The notes under the pieces: model-generated
Told to the model about the DNA's origin: nothing
The model's database searches: none
What the model saw: only the letters and a program-made list of their open reading frames with translations
Assembly: GCA_965208965.1 (NCBI GenBank)
Contig: OZ242384.1
Coordinates: forward strand, 5,146,001 to 5,210,000
Source of the DNA: Bin5 sp965208965
GTDB lineage: Bacteria; Chloroflexota; Anaerolineae; Caldilineales; Caldilineaceae
Direction: 5' to 3'
Length of the DNA: 64,000 bases
Translations under genes and position numbers: made by a program
Shown: positions 24,161 to 32,975 of the stretch, in pieces
Numbering within the stretch: the first letter of the stretch is position 1
How the letters are laid out: every line of letters starts with the position of its first letter

Positions 24161-25879
24161 GTGGATAGTACAGCTTCGCAACCCGCGGCATTCCGCAGCG
24201 ATCTACGGCAGCAGGTGCGGGCGGCCCCAAGTTGGTTCCGTGGGCGGCAGGGAAGGCGGTTGCGCGAGATGCTGCTCGCTTACTCCTTCCTGGCGCCAGC
24301 CTTCATCATCATTGGCCTGTTCGGCCTCTTTCCCCTTGCTTTCGCCGCCTATGAGAGCACGCTACGCGGGCTGAACAAAATCGTCGGCTCGTATGACGGC
24401 CTGGGCAACTACGTCAAGGCAGTTGACAACCTGATCTACATCATCACATTCTGGATTGCTGCCGCGCTTATCTATTTCGCGGTGCAGGCGTTTGTTCGCG
24501 CCGTTCAGGAGCAACGGCAGGAGAAAACGAAACCACTGCCGTGGTTGATGCCCGGTCTTCTGACTGCGGCCGGCGCCGCACTGTTTACCCGATTTGTCTT
24601 TATTCTCCTGCCTGAAATGCTGTTGATTCCGTCGAAACTGCGTGGGCAGGCAAACACGCAAGAGGCATTTCGTGCCCTCGTGGTAGAGACCTGGTGGTTG
24701 CCGAAGGTGCAGATCGCGTTATGGATCGCGCTTCTTGTTCTGGCTGCAGGTTCGGTTTGGGCGCTTCTCATTAACCGACGGATGCCGACAAGCAGGCGCG
24801 AACGCATCTATTTCATGCCCTTCTTCAACGCAGGCATCTGCCTGATAGGCAGCGCAGCCTTGACTTGGTTTACCTGGACGGAGATCGGCGCTGCCTACGC
24901 CGACGCATTAGAAGAGGGCGTGGGCTTGAAACTGTGGTCGCAGATCGTGACCATCAGTGCAGGGTTTCTGCTGCTGCTGCTGGCGTGGCGTCTGTGGGAA
25001 AGCGCGAGCGACAGGTCCTCAAATACCGGCGTGGCCTTGCGGTTGGTGGGCGCGGTCGGGCTGATGGCTGGGGCCTGGGTGCTGATTGCCGAACTGCCGC
25101 GGGTCGTGGCGGCTGGCGACGAGGACTGGTGGAATGGGTTGATGGCAACCGTGTTCTACGTTCTGGGTACGGTGCCGATTCAGCTGGGACTGGCGTTAAT
25201 CCTGGCAGCGCTGCTCTTCCAAAAAATTCGCGGACAGACTCTTTTTCGCGTTCTCTACTTTCTGCCCTACGTGGCGCCTTTTGTTGGCACGGCCGCTGTC
25301 TTCAGGATCATTTTCTCCAACAGGCCGACCGCGCCGCTGAACAGCTTGCTGGACCTGTTCGGCGCGGAACCGCTGCTCTGGTTGAGTGAGCCGGCAGGGA
25401 TCATTCAGATGATCACCGGAGGGAATATTGATTTGGGGCCGATTCTGTCGGGACCCAGCCTGGCTCTTGTCGCGATCATGATCTACGGAACGTGGACGTA
25501 TGTCGGTTTCGATACTGTAATCTTTTTGGCTGGGCTAGGGGCGATACCCAACGAGCTATATGAGGTAGCGGACATTGACGGCGCTGGGGGGTGGGCGCAG
25601 TTTCGGCATGTGACGCTGCCACTGCTTTCGCCGACCATCTACTTCCTGTCGCTCTACGCGGTGATAGGTACTTTCAAGGCCTTCAATCACATCTTTGTAT
25701 TACGGCAAGCGGCCGCGTTGGGCACGACCGACACCGCCAGTATAGTTATTTTTCAGGCGTTCAAGCGAGACACGAGATACGGTTACGCGTCGGCGCTAGC
25801 CATTCTGCTCCTGCTCATAATAATGGTGATAACGCTTGTCAATAACAGGATTGCAAGCAGGAGGGTCTTCTATGGCTAA
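24161..25879 (+). CDS. Sugar ABC transporter permease, MalF-like, with extra membrane segments
   Basis: Inner-membrane permease of 572 residues from a GTG at 24161; ATG codons further up fall in or before the promoter. The C-terminal part (about 330-570) is an ordinary MalF-type core with the EAA loop ELYEVADIDGAGGWAQFRHVTLPLL that docks the ATPase. Ahead of it, after the first membrane helix (LAYSFLAPAFIIIGLFGLFPLAF), lies an added block of about 270 residues with five or so further hydrophobic helices, for example WIAAALIYFAVQAFV and IALWIALLVLAAG. Usual relatives have about 300 residues. It is first in an operon with a second permease (8-base overlap) and a binding protein. No ATPase is encoded here. 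Confidence 0.85.
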   Translation: MDSTASQPAAFRSDLRQQVRAAPSWFRGRQGRRLREMLLAYSFLAPAFIIIGLFGLFPLAFAAYESTLRGLNKIVGSYDGLGNYVKAVDNLIYIITFWIAAALIYFAVQAFVRAVQEQRQEKTKPLPWLMPGLLTAAGAALFTRFVFILLPEMLLIPSKLRGQANTQEAFRALVVETWWLPKVQIALWIALLVLAAGSVWALLINRRMPTSRRERIYFMPFFNAGICLIGSAALTWFTWTEIGAAYADALEEGVGLKLWSQIVTISAGFLLLLLAWRLWESASDRSSNTGVALRLVGAVGLMAGAWVLIAELPRVVAAGDEDWWNGLMATVFYVLGTVPIQLGLALILAALLFQKIRGQTLFRVLYFLPYVAPFVGTAAVFRIIFSNRPTAPLNSLLDLFGAEPLLWLSEPAGIIQMITGGNIDLGPILSGPSLALVAIMIYGTWTYVGFDTVIFLAGLGAIPNELYEVADIDGAGGWAQFRHVTLPLLSPTIYFLSLYAVIGTFKAFNHIFVLRQAAALGTTDTASIVIFQAFKRDTRYGYASALAILLLLIIMVITLVNNRIASRRVFYG

Positions 25880-26765
25880 TGAAACGTTAGCCGGGGGTGC
25901 CCTTCGACCACGCCAGGCCGATCCGGCCACGCGGCGGGCTGCGCTGAATCAGGCAATCATATACACCGTGCTGATCATAGGAGCAGCGGCCGCGATATTG
26001 CCTTTTCTCTATACGGTGAGCGTGTCGCTGATGAATCTGACCGAAGCCACAGGAGGACGGGCACTACCTTCCACGCCGCAGTGGACCAACTATACAGAGG
26101 CTTGGCACGACGCGCAGTTCTCGCTATATTTCATGAACAGCGTCAAGATTACTCTGATTTCGGTTGGCGGGGCGGTTGTGTTCTGCGCGCTGGCGGCCTA
26201 TGCCTTCGCGCAGATGGAGTTTCCCGGTAAGAGCTTTCTGTTCACGCTGTTGCTCTCGACTCTAATGCTGCCCGAAGCGATAACCTGGGTTCCAAACTTC
26301 ATCACGGTTTCCTGGTTGGGGCGCATTAGTCCTATACCATGGATCAACAATTGGCCTTCGTTGACGATTCCATTCATGGCGAGCGCGTTCGGGATATTTC
26401 TGCTACGCCAGTTCTTCCAGCAGATCCCTCGCGAACTGTGGGACTCGGCACAGATTGACGGTTCCGGGCATCTACGCTACTTGATAACGGTGGTTCTGCC
26501 GCTTTCCACCGCCGCGGTTATGACGCTGGTACTGTTTGGTTTTGTGGGCGCCTGGAACGCGCTTGCCTGGCCGATTCTAGTGACTACGTCTTCGGATTGG
26601 CGGCCTATTTCCTACGGTCTGCTCGTCTTTCTGGATGAGGCGGGCGCGCTTCTGCACCTGCAGATGGCCGGAGCCATCATAACAATGCTGCCGATCGTCG
26701 TCCTCTACTTCTTTACGCAGCGCCATTTCATCGAGGGCATTGCCACAACCGGTCTGAAGGGTTAG
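25872..26765 (+). CDS. Sugar ABC transporter permease, MalG-like
   Basis: The 297-residue protein has about six membrane helices and the EAA loop ELWDSAQIDGSGHLRYLITVVLPLS, so it is the second half of the transport channel. It ends with FIEGIATTGLKG, the usual MalG-type tail. The ATG at 25872 overlaps the end of the first permease by eight bases and is preceded by AGGAGGGT, which indicates translational coupling. The binding protein gene follows after 114 bases. The transported sugar cannot be told from the permease alone. Confidence 0.92.
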   Translation: MANETLAGGALRPRQADPATRRAALNQAIIYTVLIIGAAAAILPFLYTVSVSLMNLTEATGGRALPSTPQWTNYTEAWHDAQFSLYFMNSVKITLISVGGAVVFCALAAYAFAQMEFPGKSFLFTLLLSTLMLPEAITWVPNFITVSWLGRISPIPWINNWPSLTIPFMASAFGIFLLRQFFQQIPRELWDSAQIDGSGHLRYLITVVLPLSTAAVMTLVLFGFVGAWNALAWPILVTTSSDWRPISYGLLVFLDEAGALLHLQMAGAIITMLPIVVLYFFTQRHFIEGIATTGLKG

Positions 26766-26879
26766 CGGGGGCAGTTCGATGAAGAGAAGGACCTGCTTTA
26801 TGTCCGAAACTGTCAGGCTTCAGTTTTCGATATCGTGTTAACCGTTTCGGTATTCAACCACATCAGGAGACCAAACCTT

Positions 26880-28295
26880 ATGAATTCAAAACGAATGTGG
26901 ATGTTGGCAACGCTTCTGGTTGCCGCGCTGGTCTTGGCCGCTTGTCCGGCGCCCGCGGCTCAAGCGCCCGCGGCAATGGAGGAGGAAGCGCCCGCGGAAG
27001 AGGCCATGGACGAAGGACCATGCGCGCCTGCGACCGACGGCCCGCTGGCCGGCATCGATCCGCGCGGTCAGACGATCGTCTGGTGGCATCAGCACAGAGG
27101 CTCTCGCGAGGAGAAGCTGGCGGTCATCGTCGAGGATTTCAATACGAACAATGAGTGCGGAATCGTCCTCGACGCACAGAATCAGGGCGGCTACAACGAC
27201 ATCCGCGACAAGGTGAACGCAAGTACCGCTTCGGGTGAGCAGCCGGCTAGCCTGATCGTTGGTTATCAGAACGACCAGGCCTTCTACCAGTTGAACGGCG
27301 TCCTGGCCGACTTCGACACGTTCATCGACGATCCTACATGGGGTTTCTCAGCAGAGGAACGCGATGACTTCTTCGCCAGTTTCATGGAGCAAGGCGTTCA
27401 CCCGGTTTTCGACAGTCAGCGCCTGGGCTTCCCGCCCAACCGTTCGATGGAAGTCCTGTATTACAATCAGACCTGGCTGGAGGAGTTGGGATTCGCCGGG
27501 CCGCCGACCAATCCGGAGGAGTTTGAAGCGATGGCTTGCGCTGGGGCCGAAGCGAACGGTGACGGTACGGGCGGCTACATCCTGCGGGATGACGCCTCGG
27601 CTATGGCATCCTGGACGTTCGCCCTGGGCGGCGATGTCCTGAATGAAGACAACACTGGCTACGTCTACAACGGACAGGCAACAATCGACGCCATGACGAT
27701 GCTGAAGCGCATGTTCGACAACGGGTGCGCCTACTTCTTCACAGAAGGTTACCCGAATCCTGAGTTCGCGGCGCGGCGGGCAAGCTTTACGCAGGGCTCA
27801 AGCTCCGGTCTGCCTTTCTACGCCAACGACATGGTCACGATCGCGGAAGAACAGGGACGTGACATGGACGTATGGGGCGTGACCGCGATTCCGCACACCA
27901 CCGAAAATCCTGTACAGAACATCTACGGCGCCGACGTTATGATTACGGCCGGCCCGCCGGAGCAGGAGTTGGCGGCGTGGCTGTTCATCAAGTGGTTCAC
28001 GACACCGGAAGTTCAGGCACGGTGGGTAGAGGCCAGCAACTACTTCCCCACCCGCGCAGGTACGGAAGCGCATCTTAGCGGCTACGTGGAGGAGAACCCG
28101 CAGTATGGCGAGGCCCTGGCCCTCTTGGGCTACGGCGCGTATGAGCCTCAGCTCATCTCCTACCAGGCTGTGCGCGACGCCGCCGAAACAGCCTTCAATG
28201 AGATCATGCAGGGCGCGGATATCCAGGCGACGCTCGACGCGTTGACTGAGACGGCCAATGAGTTGCAGGAAGAACTGATGGGTGAGGTAGAGTAA
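26880..28295 (+). CDS. Extracellular sugar-binding lipoprotein of the first ABC importer
   Basis: The 471-residue protein has a lipoprotein signal with the lipobox LAAC (Cys22), then an Ala/Pro/Glu-rich tether to about residue 55, then a family 1 (MalE-like) substrate-binding fold starting at IVWWHQHRGSREEKLAVIVEDFN. FPPNRSMEVLYYN and IYGADVMITAG are further family patterns. It captures the sugar outside the cell and presents it to the two permeases just upstream. The ribosome-binding site CAGGAG is about ten bases ahead. An efficient hairpin terminator follows the stop by about 55 bases. Substrate is not predictable, although the neighbouring catabolic genes suggest a plant-type sugar. Confidence 0.92.
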   Translation: MNSKRMWMLATLLVAALVLAACPAPAAQAPAAMEEEAPAEEAMDEGPCAPATDGPLAGIDPRGQTIVWWHQHRGSREEKLAVIVEDFNTNNECGIVLDAQNQGGYNDIRDKVNASTASGEQPASLIVGYQNDQAFYQLNGVLADFDTFIDDPTWGFSAEERDDFFASFMEQGVHPVFDSQRLGFPPNRSMEVLYYNQTWLEELGFAGPPTNPEEFEAMACAGAEANGDGTGGYILRDDASAMASWTFALGGDVLNEDNTGYVYNGQATIDAMTMLKRMFDNGCAYFFTEGYPNPEFAARRASFTQGSSSGLPFYANDMVTIAEEQGRDMDVWGVTAIPHTTENPVQNIYGADVMITAGPPEQELAAWLFIKWFTTPEVQARWVEASNYFPTRAGTEAHLSGYVEENPQYGEALALLGYGAYEPQLISYQAVRDAAETAFNEIMQGADIQATLDALTETANELQEELMGEVE

Positions 28296-28351
28296 AGGGT
28301 TGTGTCAGATGCTATGACTGCATCGAATTGACAGAACTGCTTAAACGCAAG

Positions 28352-28386
28352 GAGTGGAGGGGCAACCCCTCCACTCTTCCTTTATT
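28352..28386. terminator. Intrinsic terminator between the binding-protein and PIG-L genes
   Basis: An 11-bp perfect stem GAGTGGAGGGG/CCCCTCCACTC closes on a CAA loop and is followed by TTCCTTTATTTT. It ends the ABC importer operon and lies directly at the 3' end of the convergent deacetylase gene, so it may serve both strands. Confidence 0.85.
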
Positions 28387-29178
28387 TTAGGATTCTGATT
28401 TCTGGGCGTTCTTGTCGACTGCTTTCGGCCCGCGACGCGGCCGGCTGCGGAAATCCAGTTGCTGGAATCGCTCGAAGTGGCGTTTGGTGCCGTCTTCCTG
28501 CTCTTCTCCTCCCCACTCGCGCATGCGCTTCTCGGTGGCTTCCAGGTCGTCGAACTGGCTTTCGTGGCAAAGAATCGCCTTGATCTTGAGTTCGAGGTCA
28601 TCCGTTATGTCCACTTCAACATCGGACTCTTCGGCATGGCTGATGTAGAGCTGGCTGATGTTGTGGGGAGGGTAACCCTCGTTCGTCAGATCGGGATAAA
28701 ACATCGGGTTGTCGGCCGCGGGGAATATGGCCTCAAGGGCAATGAGTCCGGCGTTGCGATGATCGGGATGGTTGATGTAACCGCGGCCGGAAATGTATCG
28801 GTCGGGACTGTTGCAGATAATCAGTTGAGGACGAATCCGGCGGATTTCGCGGCAGACTCGCTTGCGGATTTCAGGGGTTGGGCGCAAAAAGCCGTCCTCC
28901 TCGTCCATGAACAGGACATGCTTGACCCCACACAAAGCCGCTGCATTACGTTGCTCTTCTTTCCGCATCAGGATCAGTTGGCGGCGAGTAATGAGCGGAT
29001 TGTGGTTACCTTTGTCGCCGTTGGTCAGGATCATGTAGGTGACCTCGATACCCTGACGCGCCATCTGGATCGCAGAACCGGCGCAAGAAAAGTCAGGGTC
29101 ATCCGGGTGCGCCATGATAATCAGTACACGCTCCACCTCTGACCAGTCCGGTGGTTTTACTTCTCGGGAATCGGTCAT
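28387..29178 (-). CDS. PIG-L (LmbE-like) family deacetylase
   Basis: The 263-residue protein has the zinc-binding AHPDDPDFSCAG near residue 23 and HPDHRNAG near residue 139, the two signatures of the PIG-L/LmbE family, which hydrolyses N-acetyl groups from sugars or sugar conjugates. LTNGDKGNHNP follows the first motif as usual. The C-terminal tail is basic and charged. Family members include GlcNAc-inositol, bacillithiol and teicoplanin deacetylases; the substrate here is unknown. It lies between the first ABC importer and the ferredoxin gene, from which a minus-strand terminator separates it, so it is probably transcribed alone. Confidence 0.88.
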   Translation of the reverse strand: MTDSREVKPPDWSEVERVLIIMAHPDDPDFSCAGSAIQMARQGIEVTYMILTNGDKGNHNPLITRRQLILMRKEEQRNAAALCGVKHVLFMDEEDGFLRPTPEIRKRVCREIRRIRPQLIICNSPDRYISGRGYINHPDHRNAGLIALEAIFPAADNPMFYPDLTNEGYPPHNISQLYISHAEESDVEVDITDDLELKIKAILCHESQFDDLEATEKRMREWGGEEQEDGTKRHFERFQQLDFRSRPRRGPKAVDKNAQKSES

Positions 29179-29216
29179 TTGTAATGCTCCTGAGACTACG
29201 GAAGAGTCAACGGACA

Positions 29217-29241
29217 GAAAAGCCCCTGCAGTCGCAGGGGC
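29217..29241 (-). terminator. Intrinsic terminator after the ferredoxin gene
   Basis: Minus strand: 8-bp stem GCCCCTGC/GCAGGGGC with a 4-base loop followed by TTTTCT. It lies about 130 bases past the ferredoxin stop and just before the PIG-L gene. Confidence 0.72.
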
Positions 29242-29372
29242 AAAGTTTCCAATCGAACGAGCCGGCTCTCAACCGAATCGTCCAACCAATTGCACTCTCT
29301 GGGATAACACGTCACCCACTTCAGCGCTTCCGACATTGGGAGAGCAGGCACGCCCGAACAAGCTGGTTCAGG

Positions 29373-29648
29373 CTAGACCATGTCGAGTGCCGCGTAACCC
29401 GGTCCTTCCTCGAAGTACATGGCATTCAATTCAGTTGTATAGGCGTACTCTTCCGGCAAGTCCTCTTCGGGCAAAATAGCATCCGTCGGACACTCGGGTA
29501 CGCACGCGCCGCAGTCGATGCAGGTTTCCGGATCGATATAGTACCAGGGCCACTCCTCTTCCGGCATGCCTGGGATTATGCACTCAACGGGGCAGACTTC
29601 CACGCAGGCGCCGTCCCGAATGCACAAATCAAAGATCACATGGGTCAT
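29373..29648 (-). CDS. Ferredoxin with two iron-sulfur cluster motifs
   Basis: The 91-residue protein binds two clusters. The first motif is C9-x5-C15-x3-C19-P-x2-C23 (CIRDGACVEVCPVEC), and the second is the classic CIDCGACVPECP. A short acidic tail (EEDLPEEYAYTTELN) follows. It is a small soluble electron carrier of the type widespread in Chloroflexota and Deinococcota. The partner enzyme is not evident; the E1/E2 complexes in this window use NAD and lipoate and would not need it. It is a single-gene unit with its own terminator. Confidence 0.9.
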   Translation of the reverse strand: MTHVIFDLCIRDGACVEVCPVECIIPGMPEEEWPWYYIDPETCIDCGACVPECPTDAILPEEDLPEEYAYTTELNAMYFEEGPGYAALDMV

Positions 29649-29923
29649 TGGATTGACTCCTCTGTCAAGCTAAGTAAACCAGATTGTGAATCGAAAACAA
29701 TTCTATGTGCAATTGCCTACGATTCAAAGTCACCATACACCAGATAGGATAGCCAGTGCAAATCTTTTTGTGGATTGTTGAACAATAGCCTGTAAGTAAC
29801 CCTCTCAGCACGAAATTCCGACGGAGGAATCCTTCTTTACAACAGTTCTTTCTGTACCATGGAGCGAAAAAGCCTCCTGACGAAATAACTTTAGGTGGGA
29901 TCAGCGTTCGAGGGCGGTCTGGA

Positions 29924-30979
29924 TCAGTCTTCCCGTTCAGTCAGAGGAAACCTGGGTACGACTTCGGGATTCACGAGGTTTTCGGCTGGCGGCCAGTATC
30001 CGCTCAGGACAGCCGCCGCGTTGCCAATGCCGCCGTCAGTGACATCCTGCATTGCCTGAACGGAGATGGCGCCGACGTGGGGCGAGAGAATCACATTGTC
30101 GAGGGAGAGAAGAGGGTGGTCCGATGGCCCTTCCTCTTCGACGAAGACATCGATGCCCTCGAATGTGTCGATTCCTGCCCCAGCCAGCGTTCCTTCGCGC
30201 AAGAGATCCACTAGCGCCATCTCATCGACGATCGCCCCGCGGGACGTGTTGATGAGGTAGGCGCCCTGTTTCATTTTACGCAGCGTGGCTCTGTCAAGCA
30301 GGTGGTAGGTCTCATCTGTCAAAGGCAGATGAAGAGACACGTCATCCGACTGTTCGAGCAGTTCCTCCAAGCCCATCATCTCTACGCCCAGTTCATCTGC
30401 GGCATCCATGGGCGCGTCCATATTGCGACGCGTAGCGACCACACGGATTCCGAAGCCCTGCGCCCTTCTGGCCACCGCACGGGCAGAGTTGCCGAAGCCG
30501 ACCAGGCCCAGAACACGACCGTCAAGACGCTGATTGGTGGAGGCTTGACGGCGGGCCTTGTTCCAGGCTCCGGACGCCATCGCTGCGGACATCTGCGGCA
30601 GTTTGCGATGCAGCGCCAGCAGCAACGCCATTGTGTGGTCGGCCTGCTCTTCGACGCAGAAGGTAGGAACATTGGTCACGAGGATGCCCTTGCGGGTCGC
30701 GGCGGCGACATCGATCTTGTCTGTCCCTGTGCCAAGGCGGGAGATCACACGGCAGCGGCTCAGGCTCTCGATTACGCCTTCGGGCAGCGCGGTAGAAACG
30801 ACAAAGATGGCGTCGCAATCACTGACGCGGGGAATGATCGTCGAGGGCGTGTTGGCTTCCACCTCGAAGGGGTGGAGGTGGTGCTCTCGAAAGCGATCTC
30901 TCTCGTATTGGGACATTTGTGAGAGTACGGCGTTAAGACGGACAACGCGAAAATCTTCCAGATGACTCCAGTCGGACAT
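29924..30979 (-). CDS. D-2-hydroxyacid dehydrogenase (phosphoglycerate dehydrogenase-like)
   Basis: The 351-residue protein has the two-domain D-isomer dehydrogenase fold. The NAD motif is GLVGFGNSARAVARRA, the catalytic Arg lies in NTSRGAIVDE, the Glu in FEGIDVF and the His in LSPHVGAIS. EEQADHTMALLLALHRKLP is the helix after the hinge. Such enzymes reduce 2-oxoacids (hydroxypyruvate, glyoxylate, sugar-derived keto acids) or oxidise 3-phosphoglycerate. The start at 30979 has AGAAGG ahead. A consensus-like promoter lies at 31124-31154 and a candidate operator within the leader. A second paralogue is at 34844, suggesting specialised sugar-acid roles rather than serine synthesis. Confidence 0.88.
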   Translation of the reverse strand: MSDWSHLEDFRVVRLNAVLSQMSQYERDRFREHHLHPFEVEANTPSTIIPRVSDCDAIFVVSTALPEGVIESLSRCRVISRLGTGTDKIDVAAATRKGILVTNVPTFCVEEQADHTMALLLALHRKLPQMSAAMASGAWNKARRQASTNQRLDGRVLGLVGFGNSARAVARRAQGFGIRVVATRRNMDAPMDAADELGVEMMGLEELLEQSDDVSLHLPLTDETYHLLDRATLRKMKQGAYLINTSRGAIVDEMALVDLLREGTLAGAGIDTFEGIDVFVEEEGPSDHPLLSLDNVILSPHVGAISVQAMQDVTDGGIGNAAAVLSGYWPPAENLVNPEVVPRFPLTERED

Positions 30980-31070
30980 GGTATGGCCTTCTGTCATTTT
31001 TGCTCGGAGCGCGCCAACGCAGTCGGCAAGTTTGCCCTCTGCGGCAGCTTCTCCTGGCAGTGTCTAAGAT

Positions 31071-31086
31071 TCTGAAACCGTTTGCC
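31071..31086 (+). promoter_or_regulatory. Candidate operator in the hydroxyacid dehydrogenase leader
   Basis: TCTGAAACCGTTTGCC matches the site at 16888-16903 at 14 of 16 positions. It would lie about 35 bases into the transcript from the 31124-31154 promoter, where a repressor could block elongation. Inference only. Confidence 0.3.
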
Positions 31087-31123
31087 CTCAGTTCAGGGCT
31101 ATAGTATGATTTCGACGATTAGG

Positions 31124-31154
31124 AGTATACTTTCTCCGGTTTTCAACTGTCAAT
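31124..31154 (-). promoter_or_regulatory. Promoter of the hydroxyacid dehydrogenase gene
   Basis: Minus strand: TTGACA (31154-31149), 19-base spacer, TATACT (31129-31124). Both boxes are near-perfect; the spacer is two bases longer than ideal. Confidence 0.6.
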
Positions 31155-31501
31155 CGCATTGCGCCACTGAACTAGGTCGCGGCGGAACGGGTTGTGTTCC
31201 CCAGGCTTAGTTTCTAACCCGATTTCTCTTCCCGACATCGCAAAACTCGGCCCCTCTTTCAAGTTGCGCTTTGATGTCCCACTGACCGGAGACACTTCCA
31301 TCCCTTCCAAATATATGATAAGCGTCCTATTTGCCTGTCTACGTTATCTCGAACAAGATGAGGCAACTTTAGAGTTCATGTCAGATGGCCTTCGTCGTGG
31401 AGGGGCATATTCTGAAGCTGAGTAAGTTTCAGGTAGAGCAGGGCGGGACACCAGTTCAGACGCCCCTCTTCTTAGAATTGCAGTGGCAAGTGAAGGCTTA
31501 G
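31155..31501. other. Non-coding stretch that was the original upstream region of the enolase gene at 33007
   Basis: These 347 bases lie between the hydroxyacid dehydrogenase promoter and the IS element. Before the insertion they ran directly into the enolase gene at 33007. A 77-codon open frame (31192-31425) has no recognisable family or ribosome-binding site. The base composition is more AT-rich than the surrounding genes. The region ends with the target site TTAG (31498-31501). Confidence 0.5.
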
Positions 31502-31518
31502 TACTACAACCGCACATT
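31502..31518 (+). repeat. Left terminal inverted repeat of the IS701-family element
   Basis: TACTACAACCGCACATT, immediately inside the TTAG target duplication; it pairs with the right repeat except at one position. Confidence 0.92.
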
Positions 31519-31575
31519 GATCGAAGAGGGTTCCTTCGGCGATAATGAGAGAAAGCAAGCCGAGCTGGAGGCGCT

Positions 31576-32802
31576 ATGGAACTGAGCGAACTGGACGAAT
31601 GGGCGGACGACTTCGAAGCGTTTCACAGTCAGTTTTCCTCGCTGTTTGGACGTAGAGAGGTACAGGAGCAGGCGGTGAAGTATCTGCAAGGGTTGGTGTC
31701 GCCGGTGGAGCGGAAGAATGGCTGGCGGTTGGCGGAAGCGGTGGGCGACAAGAGGCCGGATGCGACGCAACGATTGCTGTACAAGACGAAGTGGGATGCA
31801 GAAGCGGTGCGAGATGCGTTGCAGCGATTTGTGATAGAGGGGTTCGGCGATGGGGAAGGCATCGGTGTGGTCGACGAGACGGGATTTCTCAAGAAGGGGG
31901 TAAAATCGGCGGGCGTACAGCGTCAGTATAGTGGAACGGCTGGCAAGGTGGAGAACTGTCAGTTGGGTGTATTCCTGACCTATGCGACGGTGCGGGGCCA
32001 TACCTTTCTGGACCGACGGCTCTATCTGCCTGAGGCATGGTGTGCGGACAGAGAGCGCTGTAAGGAAGCGAAAGTGCCTGCCGACGTCGGTTTTGCCACC
32101 AAGGGTGAACTGGCGGTTGCGATGTTGCGCCATGCGTGGCGGCTGGACGTGCCGATGCGCTGGGTGACGGCAGATGAGGTCTACGGTGAGACGCGTGCGC
32201 TGCGCAATGCCGTGGCCGAAAGTGGTCGTTGGTATGTGTTTGCGGTGGGGGCTCATAACAGCGTATGGCTGGCGCGCCCCGAGGTAGGCGTCCCTGCTTG
32301 GAAGGGACGCGGTCGCAAACCGTTCAAAGCGCGCGTTCTCGATGAAAGCGCACGCCTGGTGCGGATCCCGGCGCTGGTCGCATCCTGGCCTGACAGCCGT
32401 TGGCAACCTCTGCAGGTCGCGGCAGGGGAAAAGGGAGTTCGCATCTACGACTGGGCCTGCCAGCGGATCGTGGAAAATCAAGACCAGATGCCGGGAAGGG
32501 ACAGCTGGCTCCTGGTGCGACGTTCGCTGACCAAGCCGCACGAACACGCCTACTTTCTCTCCAATGCGCCGCCTGACACTGCGCTGCTGACCCTGGCCCA
32601 GGTCGCCTCGACTCGCTATACCATTGAACAGTGTTTCGAAGAGGCCAAAGGCGAAACCGGCCTCGACCACTATGAGGTTCGCTATTGGCCCAGTTGGTAT
32701 CGACACATTACACTCTCGATGATGGCACATGTATGGCTCGCCTGGCTCCGTCTCAGACGCAACCAGAAAAAGGGGGGCCTGAATCCTTTCTGGCCGAATT
32801 GA
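31576..32802 (+). CDS. IS701-family transposase (main open frame; likely extended by a -1 frameshift)
   Basis: This 408-codon frame encodes a DDE transposase. GVVDETGFLKKG carries the first Asp, VTADEVYGE the second, and IEQCFEEAKGETGLDHYEVR the Glu region (YREK-like). The ATG follows TGGAGG closely. The frame ends at 32802, but the family's usual basic C-terminus (VPEIRRLL, then LAWSHWRRARR and CHYRRR) is encoded one base back, up to a TAG at 32988-32990 inside the right repeat. At 32769-32775 lies A-AAG-GGG, a canonical -1 slippery heptamer in the right phase, giving a 471-residue product. Either this is programmed frameshifting or the gene has a recent indel in the A5G6 run. Confidence 0.9.
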   Translation: MELSELDEWADDFEAFHSQFSSLFGRREVQEQAVKYLQGLVSPVERKNGWRLAEAVGDKRPDATQRLLYKTKWDAEAVRDALQRFVIEGFGDGEGIGVVDETGFLKKGVKSAGVQRQYSGTAGKVENCQLGVFLTYATVRGHTFLDRRLYLPEAWCADRERCKEAKVPADVGFATKGELAVAMLRHAWRLDVPMRWVTADEVYGETRALRNAVAESGRWYVFAVGAHNSVWLARPEVGVPAWKGRGRKPFKARVLDESARLVRIPALVASWPDSRWQPLQVAAGEKGVRIYDWACQRIVENQDQMPGRDSWLLVRRSLTKPHEHAYFLSNAPPDTALLTLAQVASTRYTIEQCFEEAKGETGLDHYEVRYWPSWYRHITLSMMAHVWLAWLRLRRNQKKGGLNPFWPN

Positions 32803-32975
32803 CCGTGCCTGAAATCCGGCGTCTGCTCGAAATCGCCTTGCCCTTGCCACCGCGTTCGCCCCCCTTACGTCTTGCCTGGTCCCACTGGCGCCGCGCCAGA
32901 CGCCTACAAGCGCGTCAATGTCACTACAGACGCCGCTCGTTACTCTCTGTCATTCCAGCCCCACTGCAACCACCT

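Noticed and set aside
31192..31425. 77-codon open frame between the hydroxyacid dehydrogenase promoter and the IS element
   Set aside because: No ribosome-binding site and no recognisable domain; the start is a weak codon. It could be a relic but I cannot support it.
31504..32850. Minus-strand open frame within the IS element
   Set aside because: It is antisense to the transposase over nearly its whole length and shows no conserved motif.
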